Positions 10,407-22,200 of a stretch of 64,000 nucleotides of DNA are shown here, one piece after another (the stretch's first letter is position 1; each line of letters starts with the position of its first letter). The notes under the pieces were generated by a model. That model worked only from the letters and a program-made list of their open reading frames with translations. It did not search any database and was not told the DNA's origin. The stretch is from Aristolochia californica (taxonomy: Eukaryota > Streptophyta > Magnoliopsida > Piperales > Aristolochiaceae). The stretch spans positions 19,032,348 through 19,096,347 of the forward strand of contig JARWKL010000004.1 of NCBI GenBank assembly GCA_029961685.1. The letters run 5' to 3'. The position numbers were made by a program, and so were the translations under genes.

Positions 10407-11811
10407 ATGGATCCACTTAGAAGCACACCGACGGACCTAGCAGCAGTAATTGCCACACTCACAGTATTACTCTCAACCCTATAGTCACTATTAGACAATC
10501 TTTTAGTTCTCTCAGAACGAGGAGACATACATGAGAATTGTGCCAGATACGGGTTAAGTGGAGAACTCTTACAACTCAAGGTTAATGAATTAATCGAAGA
10601 GTTAAAAGAACTCACTAAACGGCATGATATGCCAAGCTCCTTCAGGACTTCTACCGGATCTCGATCGCGAGAAAAGAAAGCCACAACGTCAGCTAATCAG
10701 CAGACGGATGACTTTAGTGTTTTGGTAAACAAAGGTCGACCCAGGATTTTTACCGGTCATGCCAGGCATGAGAAGGAAATCACAACCCAGTCTTCTTTGA
10801 AGATAGGGCAATCAGGGATTTCTACCTTCCAGTGTAGAGCTGGAAAGGAAACATTAACGATTTCGATGAAATCAGAATCAAGGACTTCTTCCTGTCAGTC
10901 TGAAGCTGAAAAGGAAGTCTTAACGGATCCATCTCAGATGGAAATGGACTTGTCTAGTAATGAGAAATCATTCAAGACAAAATTGGTTACCCTATCTGAG
11001 TTTACGAGGTTGAAAAGCCTAAATAAACCAGATAAAACAAGTTTTAATGAGTTTGAGTTTTTAAAGAAATTTAAACCTTTAAAATTTTTTGACATTATGT
11101 CTGAGGAACCCTCGCTGGCCCTCAAAAGGTGGACAACGTTCATTCAAAGATTGAATCTGATCATACTGTTCAATTCCAGAGATGAAATGAGCAAATTGGA
11201 CAAGGGATGAACATTCCCTTCTTCACCACTGAGTCCGATAATAGTTGGAATCATGTGAAGCTGAGTCATGAAATAGACTTGAAATATGCATCCATGCTCT
11301 ATTCATATGGATTCATAAAACAGATGGTACTTCACTCCATCGACTTATCAGTGTTGGAGAAAATGCCAAAAGAGATTATGGAGGCTTGCAAAAGCTTTAT
11401 CTCCATAACCAAAAGCAAAGAAATCAAGATTAATTTCGTTTCTTGTATTGCTGAGATTGTGACTTACAATAAGATGTTTCCAAGCATATCTTTCGTGACA
11501 CTTGAAGGCATCAAAGAAGGTGACACGAAGATGGAATATGATCCCAGACATGTTCCAAAAGCCAAGCCATGCCAAGAAGTAGTCTGGCCAACCAGGCGTA
11601 TTCACGGGCTCAAGAACCTGATACAGCTCTTACAACAATTGAGTCAGAAAAATAAACCCTTTGTCTAAAAGACATCCATCCCACTGATGATCATCTTGAA
11701 GAGCTATAAAGAGAATTCGGCCCCTTTCCAGACCAGTCTCGAAGACACGCTGAAGAAACTCCTCAGAGGAATAACCCCTTCAGCAAAGCAACCAACGAAA
11801 ACTTCTACTAG
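10407..11811 (+). pseudogene. Viral ORF VI, transactivator/inclusion-body-like, broken
   Basis: By position (after the coat protein/pol block and before the main promoter) and length (about 468 codons) this is the ORF VI equivalent. In caulimoviruses its product forms inclusion bodies and supports reinitiation on polycistronic RNA. It starts at ATG 10407. It has an internal TAG at 10482-10484, a frame change near 11190-11210 (open frame 10629-11210, then 11207-11668), another near 11650-11668, a TAA at 11707-11709, and ends at TAG 11809-11811. An acidic stretch with DIHPTDDHLEEL lies in the last segment. I do not recognise a decisive domain, so the identity is positional, and an unrelated viral ORF is possible. 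Confidence 0.55.
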
Positions 11812-11938
11812 ATGGCCCAGAAGACTTTTCCAAAGGAGCACACATGTAGATTGTGCATAGAAAGGCAGTTGTCCGAATGAACAGTCAGTAGCCAAGTCAC
11901 CAACCACTAATGCCCAAGACGAAATCAATATCAGCAAA

Positions 11939-12018
11939 GGTGGCTATAAAAATCCGCAACGGCGGCTACAAAAGTCATCAAAGGTGGCTACACAAAGTCA
12001 ACAATGGTGGCTACAAAA
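11939..12018 (+). promoter_or_regulatory. Four ~22-bp repeats GGTGGCTAYAAAA, enhancer-like
   Basis: Units start at 11939, 11961, 11983 and 12006 (spacing 22, 22, 23) and read GGTGGCTATAAAA, GGCGGCTACAAAA, GGTGGCTACACAA and GGTGGCTACAAAA. They resemble the GGTGGC...TACAAA element of the upstream enhancer of caulimovirus 35S-type promoters. They lie about 180-260 bp before the TATA box at 12201, a comparable distance. Confidence 0.7.
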
Positions 12019-12200
12019 GATTCCTGCACATCAGCATCATGACATTACAAGAGGAAAAGTCATTTCTACCCCTGCTTTCGGTGCTGAAAGGTAATAATGC
12101 AAGGGCAAAAATGAAAGCCAAAAAGACAAAAATTACCCTTTGTCTTTAAACAAACACCTTTCAATTAAGGGTAAAAGCAGAAGAAACAAAAGATCTTCAA

Positions 12201-12207
12201 CTATAAA
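12201..12207 (+). promoter_or_regulatory. Candidate 35S-type TATA box
   Basis: TATAAAT preceded by tcttcaac and followed by a CT/GA-rich stretch. It is correctly spaced from the upstream 22-bp repeats for a caulimovirid genomic-RNA promoter. The start site would fall near 12230, giving a leader of about 950 nt before the primer site, which is long. Confidence 0.5.
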
Positions 12208-12372
12208 TTCGAAGCTCCTTCAGAGGTTGAGACATTCAAAAACCAACGGACATTCGAAAAACACTCTTTCGAAGAAGAAGAAAAAGGCGATTTCCGGCGA
12301 GCATCCTACGGCAAGTTCCTTGAAAGCACGGTATGTACTTAACAGCCGTAATGGCTAAGTAAAAAAGAGGGA

Positions 12373-12394
12373 ACCGACCGATAGCACGGTCGGT
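12373..12394 (+). other. GC-rich leader hairpin, 8-bp stem
   Basis: ACCGACCG (12373-12380), loop ATAGCA, CGGTCGGT (12387-12394): a perfect 8-bp stem with a 6-nt loop. It is followed by a T-rich stretch (gtttttctttccctttttaa), which could suit the R region or 3'-end processing; no AATAAA is seen next to it. The role is unknown. Confidence 0.6.
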
Positions 12395-12553
12395 AACTTC
12401 GGGAGTTAGGTAGATAAGTAGTTTTTCTTTCCCTTTTTAAGGGTATGTATTTAGTTGTTTTATTTTGTTTGAACAATGTTTTTATATTTTTTTCTTATTT
12501 GTAATATTGTGATTCGTACATTTGTTGTTATCACTGTTCATGTTCTGCCTCTC

Positions 12554-12560
12554 TATATAT
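12554..12560 (+). promoter_or_regulatory. Alternative TATA box
   Basis: TATATAT in the context ctctatatatgaatctcc. A start about 30 bp downstream would place the primer-binding site about 600 nt into the leader, matching the CaMV 35S layout better than the TATA at 12201. It lacks the nearby enhancer repeats. Only one of the two is likely to have been the genomic-RNA promoter. Confidence 0.35.
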
Positions 12561-12597
12561 GAATCTCCATAGTGTTTGTTTTTACTATTTACAAAGT

Positions 12598-12657
12598 TAC
12601 TATTCAAAAGTACTGTTCATTTTACTATTCATGGTTACTATTCATGTTTACTGTTCA
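12598..12657 (+). repeat. Cluster of TACTRTTCA nonamers
   Basis: Five exact TACTATTCA/TACTGTTCA copies at 12598, 12611, 12623, 12636 and 12649 (spacing 12-13 bp), with degenerate copies at 12532 (CACTGTTCA) and about 12583 (TACTATTTA). The regular spacing is about one helical turn plus two bases. It may be a binding-site cluster or an unstable minisatellite in the viral leader. Confidence 0.75.
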
Positions 12658-12660
12658 CAC

Positions 12661-13188
12661 GTCAAAAAGAAATAGTATCAAAATAGTGCCAAATAGGACA
12701 GAAGCTAGAGACTTGGAATTTTTTTACTACGCTCCAAGGTAGAAAACGAAATGGAGCTATGCTCTACACTACTGAAGCAGCCATGGAGCCGCAACGGTTA
12801 ATAGGAACGGCTTGGGGCCCTCTGGAGACTGTGAGGTCCACATTGACGGATTGCCCACGTGGTGGTAAGCCAGCAGGAATAGGGTCAAACCCTGAAGAAG
12901 TTCTAAGTAGCAGCAAAATTCATGTTGGGCCTATTAGATAGCTATGAAAATAGACACAAATGAGTACATAGCAGTGACATGTGGTAGGAAGCAGGAGTAA
13001 TATGATCGTGAAATGATAGGATGTACGAAGTGTGACTGTAGGAATAGTATTGTGTGAGTCATTGTTGTTTTCCACTGCCTGTAGTCAGTGTGTAGTTGTG
13101 ATCCCTAGGATTCTAGTTCCGCTGCCCTCATCCCTAGGTTCACCCAATTTAGGCTGTTGAGTCTGCTAGAGACTCTTTATGTTTGAAA
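12661..13188 (+). other. Viral leader with short ORFs
   Basis: No long ORF is present; a 60-codon ATG frame lies at 12759-12941. Small stems are present, such as GAGTCT/AGACTC (13159-13164 and 13170-13175), and a direct repeat atccctagg is seen near 13101 and 13131. Caulimovirid leaders typically carry short uORFs and folded RNA that cause ribosome shunting, so the layout fits, but no shunt structure was proved here. Confidence 0.5.
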
Positions 13189-13210
13189 TGGGTATCAGAC
13201 CTATTAGAGC
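13189..13210 (+). other. Candidate primer-binding site (tRNA-iMet), disrupted
   Basis: TGGGTATCAGA (13189-13199) followed after 7 bases by GAGC (13207-13210). The expected iMet primer site is TGGTATCAGAGC, so this reads as that site with an extra G and a short insertion. Its place at the right end of the leader, about 70 bp before the insertion edge, is what a caulimovirid would show. Confidence 0.55.
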
Positions 13211-13262
13211 TTTCGGTACCATAATCCGTTGTCTGTCTGTTTGTGTTCGTTGTTTACATTGG

Positions 13263-16200
13263 TGTTTGACTCAGCTAGATATCCCACTGCACATTCACTT
13301 GAGAATTTAATGATCATTTGTTGTTTGCATTAAAAGGTATGGATCCATAGGGCCTTTTCATCTTTAACATGTTTCCAGCAAGCAAATCCATATTTCAAAC
13401 ATGTTAGGATCAATTAGAAATCTCTTTCTTATCAAATTCCAAGCAATTAGGGTTGAACTAATGGAATTTTCCAAAATTGGACAACAAAACTTTTGTGCTC
13501 GTTTGTGGTGTGTGAATAAATTTTCTTTACTTACATTTTTTATTATTTTTAATTTTTTCCATTCATAAACTCTAAAATATTCATTTTGTTGTGATCTATT
13601 TGCCATTATCTTCTTGTTTACGAGAGAATCGAAAAAGGAAAACTCAAAGTTTTGATTTAAGAAAAAAGTGAACATCTAAAATGGAATGGAAATTCAAAAA
13701 TGTAGAGAGAGATCATTCCAAAAAATCTTTGTACCTTTTAGGGATTTTAAACTCTTTTAGTTTCCATATATTAGGTTTTTCAATTGTCGGGAAAAGGTGC
13801 AGGCATGGGATTTTTAACTGAATGTTGACACCCAATCCGTAAGTCATTTCTTACAAAATTATAGCCCGTTACGCATGATTGACCGATAAATCACTTTACA
13901 AATCATCCGTGATTATTAGCTCAGCTTTTTTTAAATGGGCAAAATAATGGCTTGTTCAACTCGGGTAAATATCCCACCGCACGTTCACTTGAAAATTAAA
14001 TGAGCATTTGTTGCTCGCTTTAAAAGGTTTGGATCCATAGGGCATTTGCATATTTAAAACATGTTAGGATCAATTAGAAATCTCTTTCTTATCAAATTCC
14101 AAGCCATAAAGGTTGAACTAGTGGAATTTCCCGAACTTGGACAACAAAACTTTTGTGTTCATTTGTGGTGTGTGAATAAATTTTCTTTATATACATTTGT
14201 GATTTTTTAAAATTATCTCCATATATAAACTCTAAAATTTTCATTTTGTTGCGATCTATTTGACTTTATCTTCTAGTTTACGAGAGAATCGGTAAGTGAA
14301 AACTCAAAGTTTTGATTTAAGAAAAAATTCTACATCTAAAATGGAAAGGAAATGCACAAATTTAGAGTGAGCTAATTCCAAAAAGTCTCAGTAACTTTTA
14401 GCGATTGCAAACTCATTTAGTTTTTATATATTAGGTTTTGTTATGATCCGAAAAAGGGAGAGGCCGGGGATTTTTAATTGAGTGTTGACTCCCAATCCAT
14501 AAGTCATTTCTTACAAAAAAAATAGCCCACTATGCATGATTGACCGATAAATCACTTCACAAATCTTCTGTGATATTTAGGTCAGCATTTTGTAAACGTG
14601 CAAAATAATGGCTTGTTTGACTCGGGTAAATATCGCACCGCATGTTTACTTGAGAATTTAATGAGCATTTGTTGTTTGCTTTAAAAAAAAATTGGATCCA
14701 TAGGGCATTTGCATCTTTCACATGTTTAAAGCTTGCATATCCATATTTAAAACATGTTAGGATCACTTAGAAATACTCTTCCTATCAAATTCCATGCCAT
14801 TAGGGTTGAACTAATGAAATTTCCCAAACTTGGACAACAAAACTTTTGTGTTCGTTTGTGGTTTTTGAATAAATTTTCTTTCTTACATTTGTATTGTTTT
14901 TAATTTTTACCATACATAAACTCTAAAATTTTCATTTTTTTGTGTTGTGTTTGCCTTTATCTTCTAGTTTATGAGAGATTCGGAAAGTGAAAACTCAAAG
15001 TTTTTATTTAAGAAAAAAATGTACATCTAAAATGGAATAGAAATGCACAAATGTAGGCAGGGGATTTTTGACTGATTGTTGACTCCAAATCCATAAGTCA
15101 TTTCTTACAAAAACAAAGCCCGTTACACATGATGGACCGATAAATCACTTTACACGTCATTTATGATTGTTAGGTCAACTTTTTGTAAGTTGGCAAAATA
15201 ATGGCTTGTTTGACTCTGGTAAATATCCCACCGTACATTCACTTGAGAATTTAATGAGAATTTGTTGTTCACTTTAAAAGGTTTGGATCCATAGGGAATT
15301 TGCATCTTTAATATTTTTTCAAGAATGTATATCCATATTTAAAACATGTTAGGATCAATTAGAAACCTCTTTCTTATCAAATTCACCGCCATTAGGGTTG
15401 AACTTATGGAATTTCAAAAATTTGGACAACAAAACTTTTGTGTTCATTTGTTGAGTGTGAATAAATTTTCTTTACTTACATTTGCTTTTTTTTTTAATTT
15501 TTTCCAGTCATAAACTCTAAAAAATTCATATTGTTGTGATCTATTTGCCTGTATCTTCTTGTTTATGAGGGATTGCATATTCTTTTTGTTTTTATATATT
15601 TGGTTTCACAATGATCGGGAAAAGGGAGAGGCCGGTGATTTTTAACTGTTTGTTGACTCCCAATTCGTAAGTAATTTCTTAAAAAAACATAGCCCGTTAT
15701 GCATGATTGATCGATAAATCACTTTACTAATCATCTGTGATTTGTCGGTCAAGTTTTTGTAAATGGTCAAAATAATGGCTTGTTTGACTCGGGTAAACAT
15801 CCCACCACATGTTCTCTTGAGAATTTAATGAACATTTTTTGTTCACTTTAAAAGGTTTAGATCGATAGGGCATTTGCGTCTTTAACATGTTTCTAGCATG
15901 CATATCCATATTTAAAACATGTTAGAATCAATTAGAAAACTCTTTCCTATCCAATTGCAAGCCATTAGGGTTGAGCTAGATGAATTTCCCAAACTTGGAC
16001 AACAAAGCTTTTGTGTTCGTTTGTGGTGTGTGAATAAATTTTCTTTACATACTTTTGTTATTGTTTTTAATTTTTTCCATACATAAACTCAAATTTTTTT
16101 ATTTTGTTGTGATTTATTTGCCTTAATCTTCTAATTTACGAGAGAATCAGAAAGGGAAAACTCAAAGTTTTGCTTTAAGAAAAAAGTGTACATCTAAAAT

Positions 16201-19200
16201 GGAAAGGAAATACACAAATATAGAGAGAGCTAATTCCAAAAAGTCTCTTTAACTTTTATGAATTTCAAACTCTATTAGTATTTATAAATTAGGGTTTGCA
16301 ATGATCGGGAAAAGGGGGAGGCCAGGGATTTTTAACTGAGTGTTGACTCCTAATCCATAAGTCATTGCTTAAAAAACCATAGCCTGCTACGCATGATTGA
16401 CTGATAAATCACTTTACAAATCATCTGTGGTTGTTAGGTCAGCTTTTTTTATATGGGCAAACAAATGGCTTGTTTGACCGATGTAAATATGCCATTGCAC
16501 GTTCACTTGAGAATTTAATGATCATTTATTGTTTGCTTTAAAGGGTTTGGATCCACAGGGCATTTGCATCTTTAACATGTTTCAAACATGCATATTCATA
16601 TATAAAACATTTTAGGATCTCTTTCTTATCAAATTCAGAGCCATTAGGGTTGAGCTAGAGGAATTTCCCAACCTTGGACAACAAAACTTTTGTGTTCGTT
16701 TGTGGTGTGTGAATAAATTTTCTATACTTTTATTTTTTATTTTTTTTAATTTTTTCCATACATAAACTCTAAAATTTTCATTTTGTTGTTATGTATTTTG
16801 TCTTTATCTTCTTGTTTATGAGAGAATCGGATAGTGAAAACTCAAAGTTTTGATATAAGAAAAAATTGTACATCTAAAAAGGAGTGGAAATGCACAAATT
16901 TAGAGAGAGCTACTTCCAAAAAGTCTTTGTAACTTTTAGGGATTGCAAACTCTTTTAGTTTTTATATATTAGGTATTGCAATGATAGGGAAAAGGGGGAG
17001 GAGAGGGATTTTTAAATGATTGTTGACACCAAATCCATAAGTCATTTCTCAAAAAAACAAAGCCTATTACGCATGATAGACCGATAAATCACTTTACAAG
17101 TCATCTCTGATTGTTAGGTCAGCTTTTTGTAAATGGGCAAAATAATGGCTTGTTTGCCTTGAGTAAATATCCCACCGCATGTTCACTTGAGAATTTAATG
17201 AGCATTTGTTGTTCGTTTTAAAAGTTTTGGATCCATTTGGAATTTGCATCTTTAATATTTTTTCAAGAATGCATATCCATATTTAAAACATGTTAGGACA
17301 AATTAGAAATCTCTATCTTGAAAAATTCACCGCCATTAGGGTTGAACTTGTGGAATTTCCACACATAAACTCTAAAATTTTCATTTTGTTGTGATCTATT
17401 TGCCTATATCTTCTTGTTTACGAGCGAATCGGAAAGTGAAAACTCATAGTTTTGATTTAAGAAAAAATGTACATCTAAAATGGAATGAAAATGCACAAAT
17501 GTGGAGAGAGATAATTCCAAGAAATCTCTGGAACTTTTAGGGATTGCAAATTCTTTTAGTTTTTATATACTTGGTTTTGCAATGATCGGGAAAAGGGTGA
17601 GGCCGATGAGTTTTAACTGACTGTTGACTCCCAATCAATAAGTAATTTCATACAAAAACATAGCCTGTTACGCATGATTGATCAATAAATCATTTTACCA
17701 ATCATCTGTGATTGTTAGGTCAGCTTTTTGTAAATGGGCAAAATAATGGCTTGTTTGACTCCGGTAAACATCCCACCGCACGTTCACATTAGAATTTAAT
17801 GAGTATTTGTTGTTCGCTTTAAAAGGTTTAAATCGAAAGGGCATTTTCATCTTTAACATGTTTCAAACATGCATATCCATATTTAAAACATGTTAGGATC
17901 AATTAAAAATCTCTCTCCTATCAAATTGCATGCCATTAGGGTTGAGCTAGATGAATTTCCCAAACTTGGACAAAAAAACTTTTGTGTTCGTTTGTGGCGT
18001 GTGAATAATTTTTCTTTACTTACATTTGTTATTGTTTTTAATGTTTTCCTTACATAAACTTTAAAATTTTCATTTTGTTGTGATCTGTTTGACTTTAACT
18101 CTAGTTTACGAGATAATCGGAAAGGGAAAACTCAATGTTTTGATTTAAGAAAAAAGTGTACATCTAAAATGGAAAGGAAATGCACAAATGTAGAGAGAGA
18201 TAATTCCAAAAAGTCTCTGTAACTTTTATGGATTGCAAACTCTATTAGTTTTTATAAATTAGGGTTTGCAATAATCGGGAAAAGGGGGAGGCCGGGGACT
18301 TTTAACTGAGTGTTGACTCCCAATCCATAAGTTGTTGCTTACAAAACCATAGCCTGCTACACATGATTGACCGATAAATCACTTTATAAATCATTTGTGT
18401 TTGTTAGGTCAGCTTTTTTTAAATGGGCAAAATAATGGCTTGTTTGACACGGGTAAATATCCCATCGCACAATCACTTGAGAATTTAATGAGCTTTTGTT
18501 GTTTGCTTTAAAGGGTTTGGATCCATAGGGCATTTGCATCTCTAAGATGTTTCAAGCATTCATATCCATATTTAAAACATGTTAGGATCAATTAGAAATC
18601 TCTTTGTTATCAAATTCAAAGCCATTAAGGTTGAGCTAGTGGAATTTCCCAAACTTGGACAATAAAACTTTTGTGTTCATTTGTGGTGTGTGAATAAATT
18701 TTCTTTACTTACATTTGCTTTTTTTTTTAGTTTTTTCCACACATAAACTCTAAAATTTTCATTTTGTTGTGATCTATTTTACCTTTATCTTCTTGTTTAT
18801 GAGAGAATCGGAAAGTGAAAACTCAAAGTTTTGTTTTAAGAAAAAAGTGTAAATCTTAAATGGAAAGGAAATTCACAAATGTGGAAAGAGATAATTCCAA
18901 AAAGTTTCTGTAACTTCTAGGGATTGCAAACTCTTTTAGTTTTTATATATTAGGTTTTGCAATGATCGGGAAAAGGGGGAAGCGGGGGATATTAAACTGA
19001 ATATTGCCTCGCAATCCATAAGTCATTTCTTACAAAAACATAGCCTGTTATGGATGATTGACCGATAAATAACTTTACAAATAATCTAAGATTGTTATGT
19101 TAGCTTTTTGTAGATTGGAAAAAAATGGCTTGTTTGACTCGGGTAAATATCCCACCGCACGTCCTCTTGAGAATTTAATGACCATTTGTTGTTCGCCTTA

Positions 19201-22200
19201 AGAGCTTTGGATCCAAAGGGCATTTGCATCTTTAACATTTTTTCAAGCATGTATTTCCATATTTAAAACATATTAGGATCAATTAGAAATCTCTTTCTTA
19301 TCTAATTCCAAACCATTATGGATGAACTTTGGAATTTCCCAAACTTGGACAACAAAACTTTTGTGTTCGTTTGTGGAGTGTGAATAAATTTTCTTTACTT
19401 ACATTTATTATTGTTTTTAATTTTTCCATACATAAACACTAAAATTTTCATTTAGTTGTGATGTATTTCCCTTTAGCTTCTTGTTTACTAGAGAATCGGA
19501 AAGTGAAAACTCAAAGTTTTGATTTAAGAAAAAAATGTACATCTAAAATGGAAAGGAAATGCACAAATGTAGAGAGAGATAATTCCAAAAAGTCTTTGTA
19601 ACTTTTAAGGATTGCAAACTCTTTTTGAGTTTATTAATGAGGTTTTGAAAAGATCTGGAAAAGGGGGAGGCCAGGAATTTTTAACTGAGTGTTGACTCCC
19701 TATCCATAAGTCATTTATTACAAAAACATAGCCTGGTATGCATGATTTACATATAAATCTCTATACAAATCATTTGTGATTGTTAGGTCAGCTTTTTGTA
19801 AATGGGCAAAATAATGGCTTGTTTGACTCGGGTAAATTTCCCACCACACATTCACTTGAGAATTAAAGGAGAAGTTGTTGTTCCATGCATATCCATATTT
19901 AAAACATGTTTGGATCAATTATAATTCTCTTTCTTCTCAAATTCCAAGCCATTAGGGTTGAACTAGTGGAATTTCCCAAACTCGGACAAAAAATTTTTTG
20001 TGTTCGTTTGTGGTATGAGAATAAATTTTCTTTACTTAAATTTGTTTTTTTTTAAATTTTTTCCATTCATATAACTCTAAAATTTTCATTTCGTTGTAAT
20101 CTATTTGCATGTATCTTATTGTATACGTGAGAATCAAAAAGTGGAAACTCAAAGTTTTGATTTAAGAAAAAAGTGTACATCTAAAATGGAATGGAAATGC
20201 ACAAATGTGGTGAGAGATAATTCCAAGAAGACTCTGTAACTTTTAGGGATTGCAAATTCTTTTCGTTTTTATATATCAAGTTTTGTAAAGATCGGAAAAA
20301 GGGGGAGGCAGGGGATTTTTAATTGAGTGTTGACTCCCAATCAATAAGTCATTTCTTACAAAAACATAGCCCGTTACGCATTATTGAATGATTAATCACT
20401 TTACAAATGATCTGTGGTTGTTAGGTTAGCCTTTTGTAAATGGGTAAAATAATGGCTTGTTTGAATCTGGTAAATATCCCATCGTACGTTCACTTGAGAA
20501 TTTAATGAGCTTTTGTTGTTCACTTTAAAATGTTTGGATCCATTGGGCATTTGCATCTTTAACATTTTTTCAAGCATGCATATCCATATTTAAAACATGT
20601 TAGGATCAATTAGAATTCTCTTTCTTATCAAATTCCAAGCCATTAGGGTTGAACTAGTTGAAATTCCCAAACTTGGACCACAAAACATTTTTGTTCTTTT
20701 GTGTGAATAAATTTTCTTTACTTACATTTTTAAAAATTTCATTTTGTTGTGATATATTTTGCCTTTATCTTCTTTATTACGAGAGAATCAGAAAGTGAAA
20801 ACTCAAAGTTTTCATTTAAGAAGAAGTGTACATCTAAAATGGAATGATAATGCATAAATGTAGAAAGAAATAATTCCAAAAAGTCTCTGTAACTTTTATG
20901 GATTGCAAACTCTTTAAGTTTTTATATATTAGGTTTTGCAATGATCGAGAAAAGGGGAGGCGGGGGATTTTTAACTGAGTGTTGACTCCCAATCCATATG
21001 TCATTTCTTAAAAAAACGTAGCCCCTTTTGCATGATTGATCAATAAATCACTTTAAAAATCATCTGTGATTATTAGGTTAGCTTTTTGTAAAAGGGAAAA
21101 ATAATGGCTTGTTTGACTCAGGTAAATATCCTACCGTACGTTCACTTGAGAATTTAATGAGCATTTATTGTTCGCTTTAAAAGGTTTGGATCCAAAGGGC
21201 ATTTGCATCTTTACTATGTTTCAAGCATGTACATCCATATTTAAAATATGTTAGGATCAGTTACAAATCTCTTTCTTACCAAATTCCAAGCCATTAGGGT
21301 TGAACTAGTGGAATTGCCCAAACTTGGACAACAAAACTTTTGTGTTCGTTTGTGTGTGTGAATACATTTTCTTTATTTACATTAGTTATTTTTTTAAATT
21401 TTTTCCATACATAAACTCTAAAATTTTCATTTAGTTGTGATATTTTTTGCCTTTATCTTCTTGTTTACGAGAGAATCGGACAGTGAAAACTCAAAGTTTT
21501 TATTTAAGAAAAAAGTTCACATCTAAAAAGGAATTGAAATGCACAAATTTGGAGAGAGATAATTCCAAGAAGTCTCTGTAACTTTTAGGGATTGCAAATT
21601 CTTTTAGTTTTTATAAATTAGGTTTTGCAATGTTCAGGAAAAGAGTGAGGCTGGGGATTTTTAATTGAGTGTTGACACCCAATCCATAAGTCATTTCTTA
21701 CAAAAACATAGCCCGTTAAGCCTGATGGACCGATAAATCACTTTACAATTGATCTATGATTGTTCGGTCAGCTTTTTTTTAAATGGGCAAAATAATGGCT
21801 TGCTTGACTCGGGTAAATATCCCACCGCACGTTCACTTGAGAATTTAATGAGAATTTGTTGTTAGCTATAAAAGGATTGGATCCATATGGCATTTGCATA
21901 TTTAACATTTTTCAAGAATGCATATCTATATTTAAAACATGTTAGCATCAATTAGAAATCTTTTTCTTTTCAAATTCCAAGCCATTACGGTTGAACTAGT
22001 GGAATTTCCCAAACTTGGACAACAAAACTTTTGTGTTTATTTGTGGTGTGTGAAAATATTTTCTTTACTTACATTTGTTATTTTTTTAATCTTTTACATT
22101 CTTGTACTCTAAAATTTTCTTTTTTGTGTGATCTATTTGTCTTTATCTCCTTGTTTACGAGAGAATCGGAAAGTGAAAACTCAAAGTTTTGATTTAAGAA

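Larger units (their letters stand above)
6834..13262 (+). mobile_element. Endogenous pararetrovirus, soymovirus-like, pol-less
   Basis: A 6.4-kb non-satellite segment splits one satellite monomer; left satellite stops near ggct (6833) and right satellite resumes at tgtttgactc (13263). Edges are uncertain by about 12 bp. Gene order is movement protein, three small ORFs, coat protein with CCHC knuckle, transactivator-like ORF, promoter, leader and primer-binding site. That is the order known for soymoviruses (Caulimoviridae), apart from a missing reverse transcriptase ORF between coat protein and ORF VI. There are no LTRs and no clear target duplication, as expected of pararetroviral DNA captured by end joining rather than by an integrase. 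The genes carry several stops and frameshifts, so this is a dead copy. The main alternative is another caulimovirid genus with the same gene order. Confidence 0.88.

Noticed and set aside
11910..12358. Two ORFs across the viral promoter (11910-12149 and 12140-12358)
   Set aside because: They read through the 22-bp enhancer repeats and TATA region, where caulimovirids do not encode proteins; composition is Lys-rich from A-rich DNA.
12441..13262. A separate LTR retrotransposon fragment at the right end of the virus, because of the iMet-type primer site
   Set aside because: No TG...CA termini, partner LTR or target duplication is seen, and a primer site after a long leader is expected for the virus itself. 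It remains a weak alternative.
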